64,000 nucleotides of DNA from Hymenobacter sp. YC55 (GTDB taxonomy: Bacteria; Bacteroidota; Bacteroidia; Cytophagales; Hymenobacteraceae): contig NZ_JARNTX010000001.1 in NCBI RefSeq assembly GCF_029433095.1, positions 868,001 to 932,000 on the forward strand, read 5' to 3'. Both the position numbers and the translations under genes were made by a program. Under the pieces are notes generated by a model. The model was not told the DNA's origin. It saw only the letters and a program-made list of their open reading frames with translations, and searched no databases. This document shows positions 8,965 through 17,729 of this stretch, piece after piece. The number at the start of each line of letters is the position of its first letter. Position 1 is the first letter of the stretch.

Positions 8965-10301
8965 TTAATCTGCTTCCTGTGGCCCATAGTCACTGTTAAG
9001 CCAGCGGGTTTGCTCGAAGCTATAGCGCCGAAAAAACTGAATGCCAGGATAGACCAATAGAACCAACAAAGCCAGCACCGCATTAGAGTGCAAGGGGGTA
9101 TTCTGCGATACTTTCAGGTCAACAAGCAGGCTGGTGCCGAAATCCGAAATAGGGTAAATATTAAGATGATAGCGGCCCGACGGGATGCCTGCCAACATAG
9201 CATCGTCTTGCTTGTTGCCTTCGCTCCAGCTTTCGCCATCTTCCACGCCAGAATAGTATTCTAAGCTCTTTGTGAATTCGTAGCTCACGCCAGTATTCTC
9301 GTTTACTAACGTAATAGGCACTTCCACCCACTGATTGCTCAGCGAAGACCGTAAGTCGAACTCTAGGGCAGCCGGTCCCTGGACCTCGAAAGAGCGTGTT
9401 ACGATAACATTGTTGCTGCCTGCTGCAGTGGCCGTAGCGGCGTTGTCCAGGGTAGTAGGTTGGCTGCTGAACTGCTGTTGTAATAATAGGCGCTCGGGCT
9501 TCACAAACAGGAGCAGCAACTGCGTAATCACTACTGCCAAGGCCATCAGTGAAGCAAACCATTTCAATGCGGGCCAGTTGCCTTCACCAGGTGCTGGTTG
9601 AATCGCGCCCACGCCATTGCGCCGAGGAAAACGGCTTGGGTCTACTTGGAAAGCTGCTTCTATTTGAGCGGGCTCCAAATGTTCTCCTTTATACCAGTTG
9701 ACCCGTTCGCTAGATTTTTGCTGCTCCTGCACTAGCATGAACGGTGGCAAGATAAATTCAGTGATTACCAGCTTTTGATCATCCAGAATGTTCCAGTCAA
9801 ATTCCCCCACTGCATAAAGTATGTGAGGTGAGTAGCGGTTGTAAATCTGATAGGTGCCTAGTAAGGTGTCAACGTAGCTATGCTGTCCGGCTTGGGATGG
9901 AGTAGTTACTGTAAACTGTTTGTCAGTAGGCTGAATGAACATCCAGTGCCCCTCGTACACAGCCAACTGCGCTGTAGCTCCCGTAGCTTGCTGGAACAGC
10001 ATGTATTCCACCCATTGTGCGGAGCTTCGGGTTTCTTTCTTCACCATAGCTCCCACCACGCGGTATTCATCGCCGAAAAGCGTACCGGTTGCCCCTACCG
10101 ACAGAGGCAGCCTGGATTTCAGACTTTTTTGAATCCATTGATGATGCGCGGTGGAAGCAACCCCTGTGCCTCAAACAAAGTGCGACACGCTGGGCAGACG
10201 AAAAACGAACTATTCTTGGTGTCAAAGTAGCCAATGGTGGCGTTGCACTTTGGGCATTCAAGTTGCGCCGGGGCCACGGTAGATTGTAGATTTTCACTCA
10301 T
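8965..10301 (-). CDS. Zinc-ribbon + DUF4178 membrane protein, frame broken at an A6 run
   Basis: Two frames make one protein. Frame one starts with ATG at 10301 and encodes a zinc ribbon (CPKC near residue 17, CPAC near 35), then reads TTC AAA AAA GTC TGA and stops at 10119. Frame two, entered by a -1 shift at the A6 run (10125-10130), continues KSLKSRLPLSVGATGTLFGDEYRVVG into the DUF4178 body, which is open to 8965. The stretch around GATGTLFGDEYRVVG is the usual start of a DUF4178 domain, so the upstream part is truly coding. A membrane helix lies near the C-terminus (AVLALLVLLVYPGIQFF), plus one in the middle (ALKWFASLMALAVVITQLLLLF). The ATG overlaps the stop of the SpeD-like gene (ATGA). 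Either a one-base deletion, a sequencing error or slippage; about 445 aa if restored. Confidence 0.75.
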
Positions 10302-10750
10302 CGGCGCACCTCCGTTTTGGTTTGCTCAGTGCCCTCGAAAAAACGCAGGGTTTCTGCGTAGAGCTGCCGCACGGTGGCCGAATTGTCGCGCTGGAAGTTC
10401 GACAAAAACACGTCGAAGGTGGCCAGCCCGTATTCCGGCCAGGTGTGCACGCTCAGGTGCGACTCCGTGAGGCCGACCACCGCCGTAAAGCTGCCATTGG
10501 GAAATGTGTGGTAGACTTCACCCACTTTGGTGAGCTGCAACGCCCGGATCTGCTCGTTGAAAAACGACTGGCAGGCAACAGCGTTGGTTAAGTGTTGTAC
10601 CGGCGCCGTAAACGTGGCCAGCACGTGTAAACCAGGAGTATAAGAAGACATAAATAAACAACAGCACGTCCGTAAACCGGACGAATAATAGGAAAGCAAT
10701 AGTACGCAGAGCGCCGCTAATGCCAAAACCAACAACGCTATAGCTTGCAA
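10298..10750 (-). CDS. speD: S-adenosylmethionine decarboxylase-type protein (SpeD-like)
   Basis: The core has the AdoMetDC signature TESHLSVHTWPEYGLATFDVF with the Glu-Ser self-cleavage site that creates the pyruvoyl cofactor, plus FTAVVGL and a preceding Gly-rich strand. Reaction: SAM to decarboxylated SAM, the aminopropyl donor for the spermidine synthase at 6827. Two starts are possible. TTG at 10750 has a strong GAGGAGG about 6-12 bases upstream and adds a hydrophobic 25-residue N-terminus (MQAIALLVLALAALCVLLLSY) that could anchor the enzyme to the membrane beside the membrane-bound synthase. ATG at 10651 gives a 117-aa enzyme of the usual size. I cannot decide between them. Confidence 0.8.
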   Translation of the reverse strand: MQAIALLVLALAALCVLLLSYYSSGLRTCCCLFMSSYTPGLHVLATFTAPVQHLTNAVACQSFFNEQIRALQLTKVGEVYHTFPNGSFTAVVGLTESHLSVHTWPEYGLATFDVFLSNFQRDNSATVRQLYAETLRFFEGTEQTKTEVRR

Positions 10751-10878
10751 GGCTCGCCTCCTCTAGTGGGTCCGCTTCATGCTCAGCCTTCAGAGACCCT
10801 TAATCAACTTGTGTCAATAGCATAGTCAATCGGGTTGTGTGGTCAGTCAGTAAAAACCGGTTCTAATTTAAAAAGACC

Positions 10879-10984
10879 GTCATGCTGAGCGAAGGCGCAG
10901 CCTAAGTCGAAGCATCTCGCGTGCTGACGCCGGAGTAGTAATCAGACGTCAGCACGCGAGATGCTTCGGCAAGCTCAGCATGAC
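10879..10984. repeat. Dispersed palindrome, copy 1 (GTCATGCTGAGC...GCTCAGCATGAC)
   Basis: Ends GTCATGCTGAGC / GCTCAGCATGAC and inner arms GAAGCATCTCGCGTGCTGACG-like / inverted. It shares almost its whole sequence with the element at 13202-13295, with an extra 18 bases (GAAGGCGCAGCCTAAGTC) in the left arm. It sits in the divergent gap between the SpeD-like gene and the S9 peptidase gene; the rest of that 408-bp gap shows no gene. Confidence 0.9.
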
Positions 10985-11158
10985 AGTTAGCATCACAGCA
11001 TAAGGACGCATGATGCTTCGGCCGCACTTGTGCAAAAGGCTCTGTGTTACTGACTGTCCACAGACTCTAGTATATTGGACTAATAAGGTCTTTTCTTAAA
11101 CTCTAGCCAGCTCGGCAGTTAAAAGCAACTCCGGGAAGGCGAACCTCAACTTGTTGCT

Positions 11159-13114
11159 ATGAAGAAACACTTACTCTCAATAGGCTTGCTAGCGGCCTTA
11201 TCCGCGCCAGCTTGGGCGCAGGACAACCGCAAGGAAATCGGCAATCTGGTGGTAGATGGCATCCCGGCCTTACCCGCCGACCTGCTGGAGCGCGTCGATC
11301 AATACCAGAACGTGCGGGGCGCGAGCTTCGCCGATTGGGACCGGGACGGTAAGGGCCTGTATATCTCGACGCGCTTCGCGGAGGTACCGCAGATTCACCA
11401 CGTAGCCGCGCCCGGCGCCGACCGGCGCCAGATTACCTTCTTCAAGGAACCGCTTGGGGCAGTACAAGTAGCGCCCGATAAAAAGCAGAACGGCTTCCTT
11501 TACAGCCGCGACATCGGCGGCAACGAAAACTACCAGATCTACTTTTTCGACCTCGGTAATGGCCAGTCGCGGCTGCTGACCGATGGCAAGAGCCGCAACA
11601 ATTTGCAAAGCTGGAATGAGGCGGGCACGCAACTAGCCTTCACCAGCAACCAGCGCAACGGCACCGACCTCGACCTTTACAGCCTCGATTTCAAGCCCAA
11701 TGCCAAGCCCACCATGCTGGCCGAGCTAAAAGGCGGCGGTTGGGGCGTGGCCGATTGGTCGGACGATGGCAAGCAGATGATTCTGGCCAATTACAAATCC
11801 ATCAATGAAAGTGAGCTGTACCGGTTTGATGTAACTGCCCGCAAGATGGAACGACTGCATCCAACGTCCACGCCGGTAGCCTACAGTGGGGTAAACTTCA
11901 CCAAGGATGGCAAAGGCCTGTTCCTGACTTCCGACGAAGGCACTGAGTTTCAAACCCTGCGCTATTATGATTTAGCAACGGGCAAGCAGACTCCGCTCAC
12001 GGCCGCCATCAATTGGGACGTGGAAGGCACAGACCTAAGCAAAGATGGTAGCAAGCTCGTCTTCTCCACCAACGAAGGTGGCTACTACAAGCTCTACGTG
12101 CTCGACACCAAAACCCGGCAATACCAGCCTGTTCCGAACATCCCCAAAGGCGTCATTGGCAACTTCAAGCTCAACGACGACAACCAACAGCTGGCCGTAA
12201 GCTTCGGCACCCCCACCTCCAGCTCCGACGTGTACGTGGTAAATCTCGCCACGCAAGCCCTCACGCGCTGGACCACCAGCGAAGTCGGCGGATTGAACCC
12301 GGCCAGTTTTGTGGAGCCTGAGCTGATTCAGTATCCCACCTTCGACCAGGTAAACGGCAAACCCCGCCTGATTCCGGCTTTCGTGTACCGTCCGCGCAAT
12401 GCAACCGGCAAAACGCCCGTGCTGCTTAGTATCCACGGCGGCCCGGAGGGTCAATCGCTGCCCAATTTCAGCCCGCTAATCAACCTCTTGGTAAACGAGC
12501 TTGGCGTTGCGGTGGTAGTGCCCAACGTGCGCGGCTCCAGTGGCTACGGCAAAACCTACCTCAAGCTCGACAACGGGCCCAAGCGCGAAGAATCGGTGCG
12601 CGACATTGGTGCGCTGCTCGACTGGATAGCCAAGCAGCCTGACCTCGATGCCACGCGGGTCGGCGTGTACGGCGGCTCCTACGGCGGCTATATGTGCCTG
12701 GCCACCATGACCAACTACAACGCCCGCATGCGCTGCGGCGTCGATTTGTTTGGTATCAGCAACTTCACCACGTTCCTGAAAAACACCAGTTCCTACCGCG
12801 CCGATCTGCGCCGGGTGGAGTACGGCGACGAGCGGGACCCGGCCATGCAAGCCGTATTCGAGCAAATTTCGCCCATCAACAAGATCAAGAACATCACCAA
12901 GCCCATGCTGGTGTACCAAGGCAAAAATGACCCGCGCGTGCCCCTCTCCGAATCCGAACAAATGGTGGACGGCCTAAAGAAGCAGGGTACCAAAGTCTGG
13001 TACATCATGGCCAAAGACGAAGGCCACAGCCTCGCCAAGAAAGCCAACCGCGACTACACCTACGGCGCCATGATGCTGTTTCTGCGAGACAATCTGGTGA
13101 ATTTGGTGAAGTAA
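11159..13114 (+). CDS. Secreted S9-family (prolyl oligopeptidase-type) serine peptidase
   Basis: 651 aa. Signal peptide MKKHLLSIGLLAALSAPAWAQ. Residues about 40-390 are a TolB-like propeller (repeated SWNEAG..LAFTSN, SDDGKQM, SKDGSKLVFST strands). The C-terminal alpha/beta-hydrolase has the oxyanion motif HGGPEGQS, the nucleophile motif GGSYGGYM, an Asp in QGKNDPRVPLSES and a His in DEGHSLAKKAN, giving a complete Ser-Asp-His triad. It should cleave peptides in the periplasm or outside the cell. Monocistronic, flanked by two copies of the same palindromic repeat. Confidence 0.9.
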   Translation: MKKHLLSIGLLAALSAPAWAQDNRKEIGNLVVDGIPALPADLLERVDQYQNVRGASFADWDRDGKGLYISTRFAEVPQIHHVAAPGADRRQITFFKEPLGAVQVAPDKKQNGFLYSRDIGGNENYQIYFFDLGNGQSRLLTDGKSRNNLQSWNEAGTQLAFTSNQRNGTDLDLYSLDFKPNAKPTMLAELKGGGWGVADWSDDGKQMILANYKSINESELYRFDVTARKMERLHPTSTPVAYSGVNFTKDGKGLFLTSDEGTEFQTLRYYDLATGKQTPLTAAINWDVEGTDLSKDGSKLVFSTNEGGYYKLYVLDTKTRQYQPVPNIPKGVIGNFKLNDDNQQLAVSFGTPTSSSDVYVVNLATQALTRWTTSEVGGLNPASFVEPELIQYPTFDQVNGKPRLIPAFVYRPRNATGKTPVLLSIHGGPEGQSLPNFSPLINLLVNELGVAVVVPNVRGSSGYGKTYLKLDNGPKREESVRDIGALLDWIAKQPDLDATRVGVYGGSYGGYMCLATMTNYNARMRCGVDLFGISNFTTFLKNTSSYRADLRRVEYGDERDPAMQAVFEQISPINKIKNITKPMLVYQGKNDPRVPLSESEQMVDGLKKQGTKVWYIMAKDEGHSLAKKANRDYTYGAMMLFLRDNLVNLVK

Positions 13115-13201
13115 CATACCAACACTAGAAGCTAGAAAACTCGCTTCATTCTCCAACTAAGGGCCAGAAGTGATTCTGCTTAATCCTTGTTTGCCCTGAC
13201 C

Positions 13202-13295
13202 GTCATGCTGAGCGCAGCCGAAGCATCTCGCGTGCTGACGCTGGATTACTAATCTAACATCAGCACGCGAGATGCTTCGACAAGCTCAGCATGAC
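13202..13295. repeat. Dispersed palindrome, copy 2
   Basis: GTCATGCTGAGC end, then GCAGCCGAAGCATCTCGCG, a central spacer, and the inverted arm closing with GCTCAGCATGAC. Nearly identical to the element at 10879-10984 but without its 18-base insertion. It lies between the two peptidase genes, where it could form a long hairpin in either transcript. The remainder of the 345-bp gap shows no gene. Confidence 0.9.
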
Positions 13296-13458
13296 GGGTG
13301 GTTTGGCTATACCAGTAGCAACTGGTAACCACTCTTGCATTTAAAGGGAAACTAGTAAACTAGCCTTCAACCGCAAGGCTACTAGTCCTCACATTACCGT
13401 TCCAACCAGATGCCAGCCGCTGCGTACGGCAGAAGCTAAAGCATCTTATTTTGCCTGC

Positions 13459-14952
13459 ATGACAAGAAATTTCCTTTCGCACGTAGCAGCCGCTGGCTGC
13501 TTAAGTACCCTTTTACTAACTGGCGGCGCAGCTACTGCGCAACGCAATCCTTTCACCGGCGACAAGCGCACCGCTATTAAAGAGGCCGACCTGAAGCGCG
13601 ACTTATTTGCTATCGGTGGTGACCATTTCCGTGGCCGCGAAGGTGGTACGCTCGATGAACTTCGAGCCTCCATGTGGATAGCCGAACAGCTGCGGGCCAG
13701 CGGCCTCCAACCCGCCGGCGACGATGGCACCTACTTCCAATTCTTTCACATTCAGCGCACGCGCCTCACCAAAAATAGTACGCTGCGCATTGGTACTCAC
13801 CAGCTCACCCACGGCCAAGATGCTATGGTTTTGGCGCCTGGCATTGCTTCGGTAAATGCGCCATTGGTATATGTGGGCACGGGTACCGCTGCCGAAATGG
13901 CGAACGTTGATGTGAAAGGGAAGGCAGTAGCTATTCTTTTCTCGGGTACCGGGCCGGCTGAATTGAGCTATCGGCGCTTCCTGACCGGTACCATGCGCGA
14001 CCGGTCGGCGGAGCTGGTAAAGGCCGGTGCCGCGGCGGTGGTGTTTGTGTCGAATGCACAAGCTCAATTCTACTACGAGCGGTGGACTACCGGCTACGAG
14101 CGGGGCCGTTATGACTTGCCCGGCGGCCCCAACGTAACTGTAGTGGCGCAGGCGCCTACCATTTGGTTGCCTGCTGATGCGCTGTCGTGGGTGCGCCAGC
14201 CTGGCCAGCAGCTTACGGCTACCCTCAACGTGGAAAGCTTCAGCTATCCATCCGTCAATATTGTAGCCAAAGTGCCCGGCACCGATGCCAAACTGAAAGC
14301 CGAAAACGTGCTGTTCAGCACCCACCAAGACCACGACGGGGTGCGCAAAGCCGTAGCCGGCGACTCCATCTGGAACGGCGCCGACGACAATGCCACCGGT
14401 TGCGCCGCTTTGCTGGCCATCGGTCGAGCTTTTGTGCAGAAACCAGGGCGCCGCTCGGCGCTGTTTGTGTACCACGGGGCCGAGGAGCGGGGCCTGCTAG
14501 GTTCGCGCTACTACGCGGCTAATCCCACAGTACCCAAAGAGTCGATAGTGGCCGTGCTGAACGCCGAAATGATAGGTCGCAATGTCCCCGACAGCGCTGC
14601 CCTGCTTGGCTCGCAGCCGCCTCACCGCAATTCCAAAGATTTGGTAGCCACTGCGCTGGCAGCCAACCAAGCCAGCCCGAAGTTCAAGCTCGATACGCTC
14701 TGGGACAAGCCAACCCATCCCGAAGGCTGGTACTTCCGCTCCGACCACCTGTCCTACGCCCGCTTGAATATTCCTTCTATCTGCTACACCACGCTGCTGC
14801 ACAAGGATTATCACACCCCTAAAGATGAGCCAGCGGGCATCAACATCACCAAACTGGCCGGCGTCACCCGCTGGATTTACCTGACCGGCTGGGCCGTGGC
14901 TAACCAAAACGAGCGGCCACCAGTAGATCCTGGCTTCAAGTTGGAGCGGTAA
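13459..14952 (+). CDS. Secreted M28-family zinc aminopeptidase with PA domain
   Basis: 497 aa. Signal peptide ending near GGAATAQ. A protease-associated (PA) insert occupies about residues 125-225. The M28 metal centre is complete: HQDHDG (first His and Asp region), GADDNATG (bridging Asp), GAEERGL (catalytic Glu and metal Glu), LNAEMIGRN and the late ligand His in KDYHTPKDEP. It should release N-terminal residues from peptides outside the cytoplasm, working downstream of enzymes such as the S9 peptidase encoded just before it. A near-consensus TTATTTTG lies at 13446-13453, only a few bases before the start codon. Confidence 0.88.
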   Translation: MTRNFLSHVAAAGCLSTLLLTGGAATAQRNPFTGDKRTAIKEADLKRDLFAIGGDHFRGREGGTLDELRASMWIAEQLRASGLQPAGDDGTYFQFFHIQRTRLTKNSTLRIGTHQLTHGQDAMVLAPGIASVNAPLVYVGTGTAAEMANVDVKGKAVAILFSGTGPAELSYRRFLTGTMRDRSAELVKAGAAAVVFVSNAQAQFYYERWTTGYERGRYDLPGGPNVTVVAQAPTIWLPADALSWVRQPGQQLTATLNVESFSYPSVNIVAKVPGTDAKLKAENVLFSTHQDHDGVRKAVAGDSIWNGADDNATGCAALLAIGRAFVQKPGRRSALFVYHGAEERGLLGSRYYAANPTVPKESIVAVLNAEMIGRNVPDSAALLGSQPPHRNSKDLVATALAANQASPKFKLDTLWDKPTHPEGWYFRSDHLSYARLNIPSICYTTLLHKDYHTPKDEPAGINITKLAGVTRWIYLTGWAVANQNERPPVDPGFKLER

Positions 14953-15009
14953 AACGAGTACGGCATCAAAGAGTCTACTGAGTAGTCGCAAGCTCTGATT
15001 AAGCTGAAA

Positions 15010-15065
15010 ACAAACTGAGCGCGGCAGAAACGCTAAAATCAGCATTTCTGTCGCGCTCAGTTTGT
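15010..15065. terminator. Bidirectional terminator between convergent genes
   Basis: Arms of 21 bases (15010-15030 and 15045-15065; inner part CTGAGCGCGGCAGAAA) with one G-T type mismatch, flanked by A-rich and T-rich ends. It serves the M28 peptidase gene on the plus strand and the S24 repressor gene on the minus strand. Confidence 0.85.
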
Positions 15066-15088
15066 TTCTGGGCAGGTGCGGCAACTAT

Positions 15089-15955
15089 CTACTGCTTTTT
15101 AGCACCAGCCTGCGTTTCACGGATCATGCGTAGCATCTCCATGGTCATTAACTGAAGGTGCTCGGTGTTGTTGGTCATAAACCCAACCATTTCAATCAAG
15201 CGGTCCTGCACTTCACGGTTGTTGGCGGGTATCTGTGAAGTGAGAATTCCGCGCACCAGCCAAATCTCCCGGATGTCCTCCGCTTTTACCCGGTGTACTT
15301 GGTAGTGGGAGTTGTCGGAATAAAGCTCCACGATGTCGTCGGCGTGTAAGATGGGTGCGTTGATGCGTTTCACCATAATCATGTTCTCCATCACCACCAC
15401 ATAGGGGTAACCAGGCGCTAGGTTGGTCCACTTGTCTACGTAGCTGCACAGCACCATGTCTTTGTGACGGATAATGGGCATCATACTGTCACTTTCCACC
15501 TCAAACGCCCGTCCGCCTTGAATAGGAAAGCCAGGAATAGTAAACTTTACGAGGTCCTCTACAAAAGATGGGTCGCTGAACTGGCGGCTATAGCCAGCTT
15601 GCGCCGGAATAGGTACCAACGACATGTTTTCCTTGCCCTTGGTGTCGGTAGTAACTACCAGGGTACGGCCGTTGTCGGTGCGTAGAGGCAGGTTTTTGGT
15701 TACTTCAATTCCTACTTCAACATCTGTTGTAGGAGCGCTTATATACATAGTGCCTTGTCCTCGGATAAGCCATTCGGCACTCAACTCGGGGTAGCGCGTG
15801 AGTATGTCCAACAAGGTTTCATAGCTAGGCTTGTTGCGTTGGCGCAAAATGGAATACAGCTTTTCGGGCCTATCATAGCTCAACTCTTTGGCTAGCTGAT
15901 TCACGGTAATACCTTTATCGGCTATAAAAGCAGCGAATCGTTCGTGCAATTCCAT
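15089..15955 (-). CDS. Phage-type repressor with HTH and S24 peptidase domain
   Basis: 288 aa. N-terminal helix-turn-helix (GITVNQLAKELSYDRPEKLYSILR) and C-terminal S24/LexA-like domain with the self-cleavage Ser in FEVESDSMMPII and the paired Lys in MIMVKRI. It resembles the prophage repressor at 19170 but is a different protein. It lies outside the attL of the large prophage and next to holin-like genes on the same strand, so I read it as the repressor of an older, largely lost phage. A host regulator of similar build is the alternative. A perfect palindrome 100 bp upstream is a candidate operator. Confidence 0.8.
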   Translation of the reverse strand: MELHERFAAFIADKGITVNQLAKELSYDRPEKLYSILRQRNKPSYETLLDILTRYPELSAEWLIRGQGTMYISAPTTDVEVGIEVTKNLPLRTDNGRTLVVTTDTKGKENMSLVPIPAQAGYSRQFSDPSFVEDLVKFTIPGFPIQGGRAFEVESDSMMPIIRHKDMVLCSYVDKWTNLAPGYPYVVVMENMIMVKRINAPILHADDIVELYSDNSHYQVHRVKAEDIREIWLVRGILTSQIPANNREVQDRLIEMVGFMTNNTEHLQLMTMEMLRMIRETQAGAKKQ

Positions 15956-16055
15956 TTTGGTGCGTTTATGTTGTAAGGTGTCGTGCTAGGGCGTTAGTTT
16001 TCAGTCAGGTTACTCGTTGTGTGTTCAATATTTATTGGCAATAATAAAGGATATA

Positions 16056-16069
16056 GTTGTAATTACAAC
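16056..16069. promoter_or_regulatory. Perfect 14-bp palindrome upstream of the S24 repressor gene
   Basis: GTTGTAATTACAAC in an AT-rich gap 100 bp before the repressor start. Related GTTGTAAT-containing sequences recur in the AT-rich region near 17295 and 17455 on the upstream side of the same gene group. Candidate operator. Confidence 0.4.
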
Positions 16070-16181
16070 AGATGTACTAGAAATTTATGCAGTGTACATC
16101 ATCAATTACATGTCATTGAAAATAGCGTTTGTGAGTTTGGCATGCGCTAAGGAAGGGCAGACACTTGAAAAGGGCGTTGTA

Positions 16182-16484
16182 TCATAGTCGTAAGGCGTTG
16201 GAAGGAGTGGGCTGTGGGGGCTGGCCAAGTGGGGTAGGAGGTGTTAAACTTCTGCTGCCGGCTTCTGGCTCCACTGCCACCGACGATATTGCGGCAGCCA
16301 CCGAGCCAGCCAGAATAAGGTAGCTGCCTATTGTTACAACAATAGCGGGCAATGGTACTTGCGTGGTAGTAAGTACCAATCCCAAGGCGCCTAGGGCGGA
16401 ACCTATAGCGCGAACTTTGCGAAAAAACTGAGGGGTAGGCAGTCTCAACCGGTCCCATAGAGTTAGATTCTGGTGCTGATTCAT
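16182..16484 (-). CDS. Holin-like phage membrane protein
   Basis: 100 aa from the ATG at 16484 (MNQHQNLTLWDRLRLP). The motif TPQFFRKVRAIGSALGALG followed by two hydrophobic helices with a short turn (PLPAIVVTIGSYLILAGSVAAAISS) is typical of small membrane proteins in Bacteroidetes prophages, usually near endolysin genes. A Pro-rich tail follows. No endolysin is present next to it, which suggests a decayed lysis cassette. The longer frame starting at 16559 adds a poorly convincing Cys/His-rich leader. Confidence 0.55.
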   Translation of the reverse strand: MNQHQNLTLWDRLRLPTPQFFRKVRAIGSALGALGLVLTTTQVPLPAIVVTIGSYLILAGSVAAAISSVAVEPEAGSRSLTPPTPLGQPPQPTPSNALRL

Positions 16485-16588
16485 GGCAGTGCTGATGAAA
16501 AATGAATGGAAAAGGCGTAGCAGAGCAGGAGCGAAGCTCCACTCGATGTGCCCGCACAACGCCGACTTATTTCAAGATCTGTTGAATA

Positions 16589-17038
16589 TTATTCCTCGTT
16601 GAGCCTAGTATTGGCCCGCCACAAAATCTGTTCTACCCGCTCGCTACGAACCTCTTGGCGCCGTGTCGAGTCCATCAACTGATTCTGCCGCTCCACCGAA
16701 ACCGATAGCAGTTTATCTAAAGCTTCCACTCGTTCGTGTAGCCGTAGCACCGAGTTTGCGCTTTCGCGGCGGCCTACCGCTACCTCCCGGGCCATCTCCG
16801 TCCGATGTTCTTGTAATTTGATTTCAAAAGCCTGCTTGTGCTTTACCTCCCGCGCCAATGCGGCCATCTGGTATCCGTCTACCTTCTCCAGCAAAGCAGC
16901 AATCTGCATTTCCTGCGCGCGCCGGTGTTCTTTAAGAGTTTCAACATCTCGCCAGCTTTTGATGAAATACAGCACGCCAGCTGAGCCCGCCGTTAACACC
17001 GACACCAGAACTCCCCAATAACTCATAAAGTCTTGCAT
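16589..17038 (-). CDS. Membrane-anchored coiled-coil protein, phage-like
   Basis: 149 aa: one N-terminal membrane helix (YWGVLVSVLTAGSAGVLYFI) and a long charged coiled coil to the end (EHRRAQEMQIAALLEKVDGY onward). Its build matches the 99-aa membrane/coiled-coil protein at 46422 in the intact prophage, which also precedes a holin-like gene. This supports a lysis-module remnant here. Function unproven. Confidence 0.55.
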   Translation of the reverse strand: MQDFMSYWGVLVSVLTAGSAGVLYFIKSWRDVETLKEHRRAQEMQIAALLEKVDGYQMAALAREVKHKQAFEIKLQEHRTEMAREVAVGRRESANSVLRLHERVEALDKLLSVSVERQNQLMDSTRRQEVRSERVEQILWRANTRLNEE

Positions 17039-17729
17039 GGTGCTCAGTAATTAAATTTGGACCACACCATGAAGGCACAATAGCGTAAGCTAATCTGCGC
17101 CAATACCTTGTCCTGCTGTGCTAGCCTGTTAGCACTTTTATGCCCACATCTCAGATGTGCATGGAGCTCAGGTTTGCTGACGGTAGATAGTGACACAGAT
17201 CTACTGGTAGCATAACCGGTTTTGGTGACATTGTTAAGCTTGTTCATAGAGTATAAGATTAGAGTGCAAACATTAATACACAAATCTTGTATAATGTTGT
17301 ATTATATACAAGTAATTAGGTAAAAATGTTTTGCCAAATCAAGTAACATTATCTTAATTCACTAAACTTATAATTATATAGTATTTATTATCAAGCACTT
17401 GTGAATTGAAAGCAATAGTAAAATTGCTGAAAAACATTCTCGTTTTTCAGGTTATGTTGTAATAACGTTTTTAAAGACGTCAGTAAGTCTGCAACTACTC
17501 CCCTTAATGCGCATTTCTTAACAGCCGAGCAATTGTAGGGAAGGGTAAGAGACCAAAGGGCTTTTAGAAGTAGTCTTGCCCTGTAAATACCAACTTCTCA
17601 ACTAACTCTGCTGACTACTTAAGAGTCAGCACGAGCCGCTTGAGCTAATGCTTGCAACGAATAGCAACTCAATAGATGATCTAGTTTGTCTTAGTCAAAA
17701 TCACTTCAGACTATGCTTGAACAGATGGT
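17039..17729. other. AT-rich stretch without a convincing gene
   Basis: Bases 17240-17460 are strikingly AT-rich for this genome and contain inverted arms CTTGTATA (17286-17293) / TATACAAG (17305-17312) and GTTAT/ATAAC (17451-17466). Looks like a regulatory region or decayed DNA at the edge of a phage remnant. No tRNA or other RNA gene was recognised. Confidence 0.4.

Noticed and set aside
13603..14475. 290-aa antisense frame in the M28 peptidase gene
   Set aside because: The sense frame has a complete M28 metal site; the antisense frame has no recognisable domain.
17044..17283. 79-aa minus-strand frame in the AT-rich gap
   Set aside because: Composition is not protein-like, no start-context or neighbour coupling, and it merely follows the frame of AT-rich DNA.
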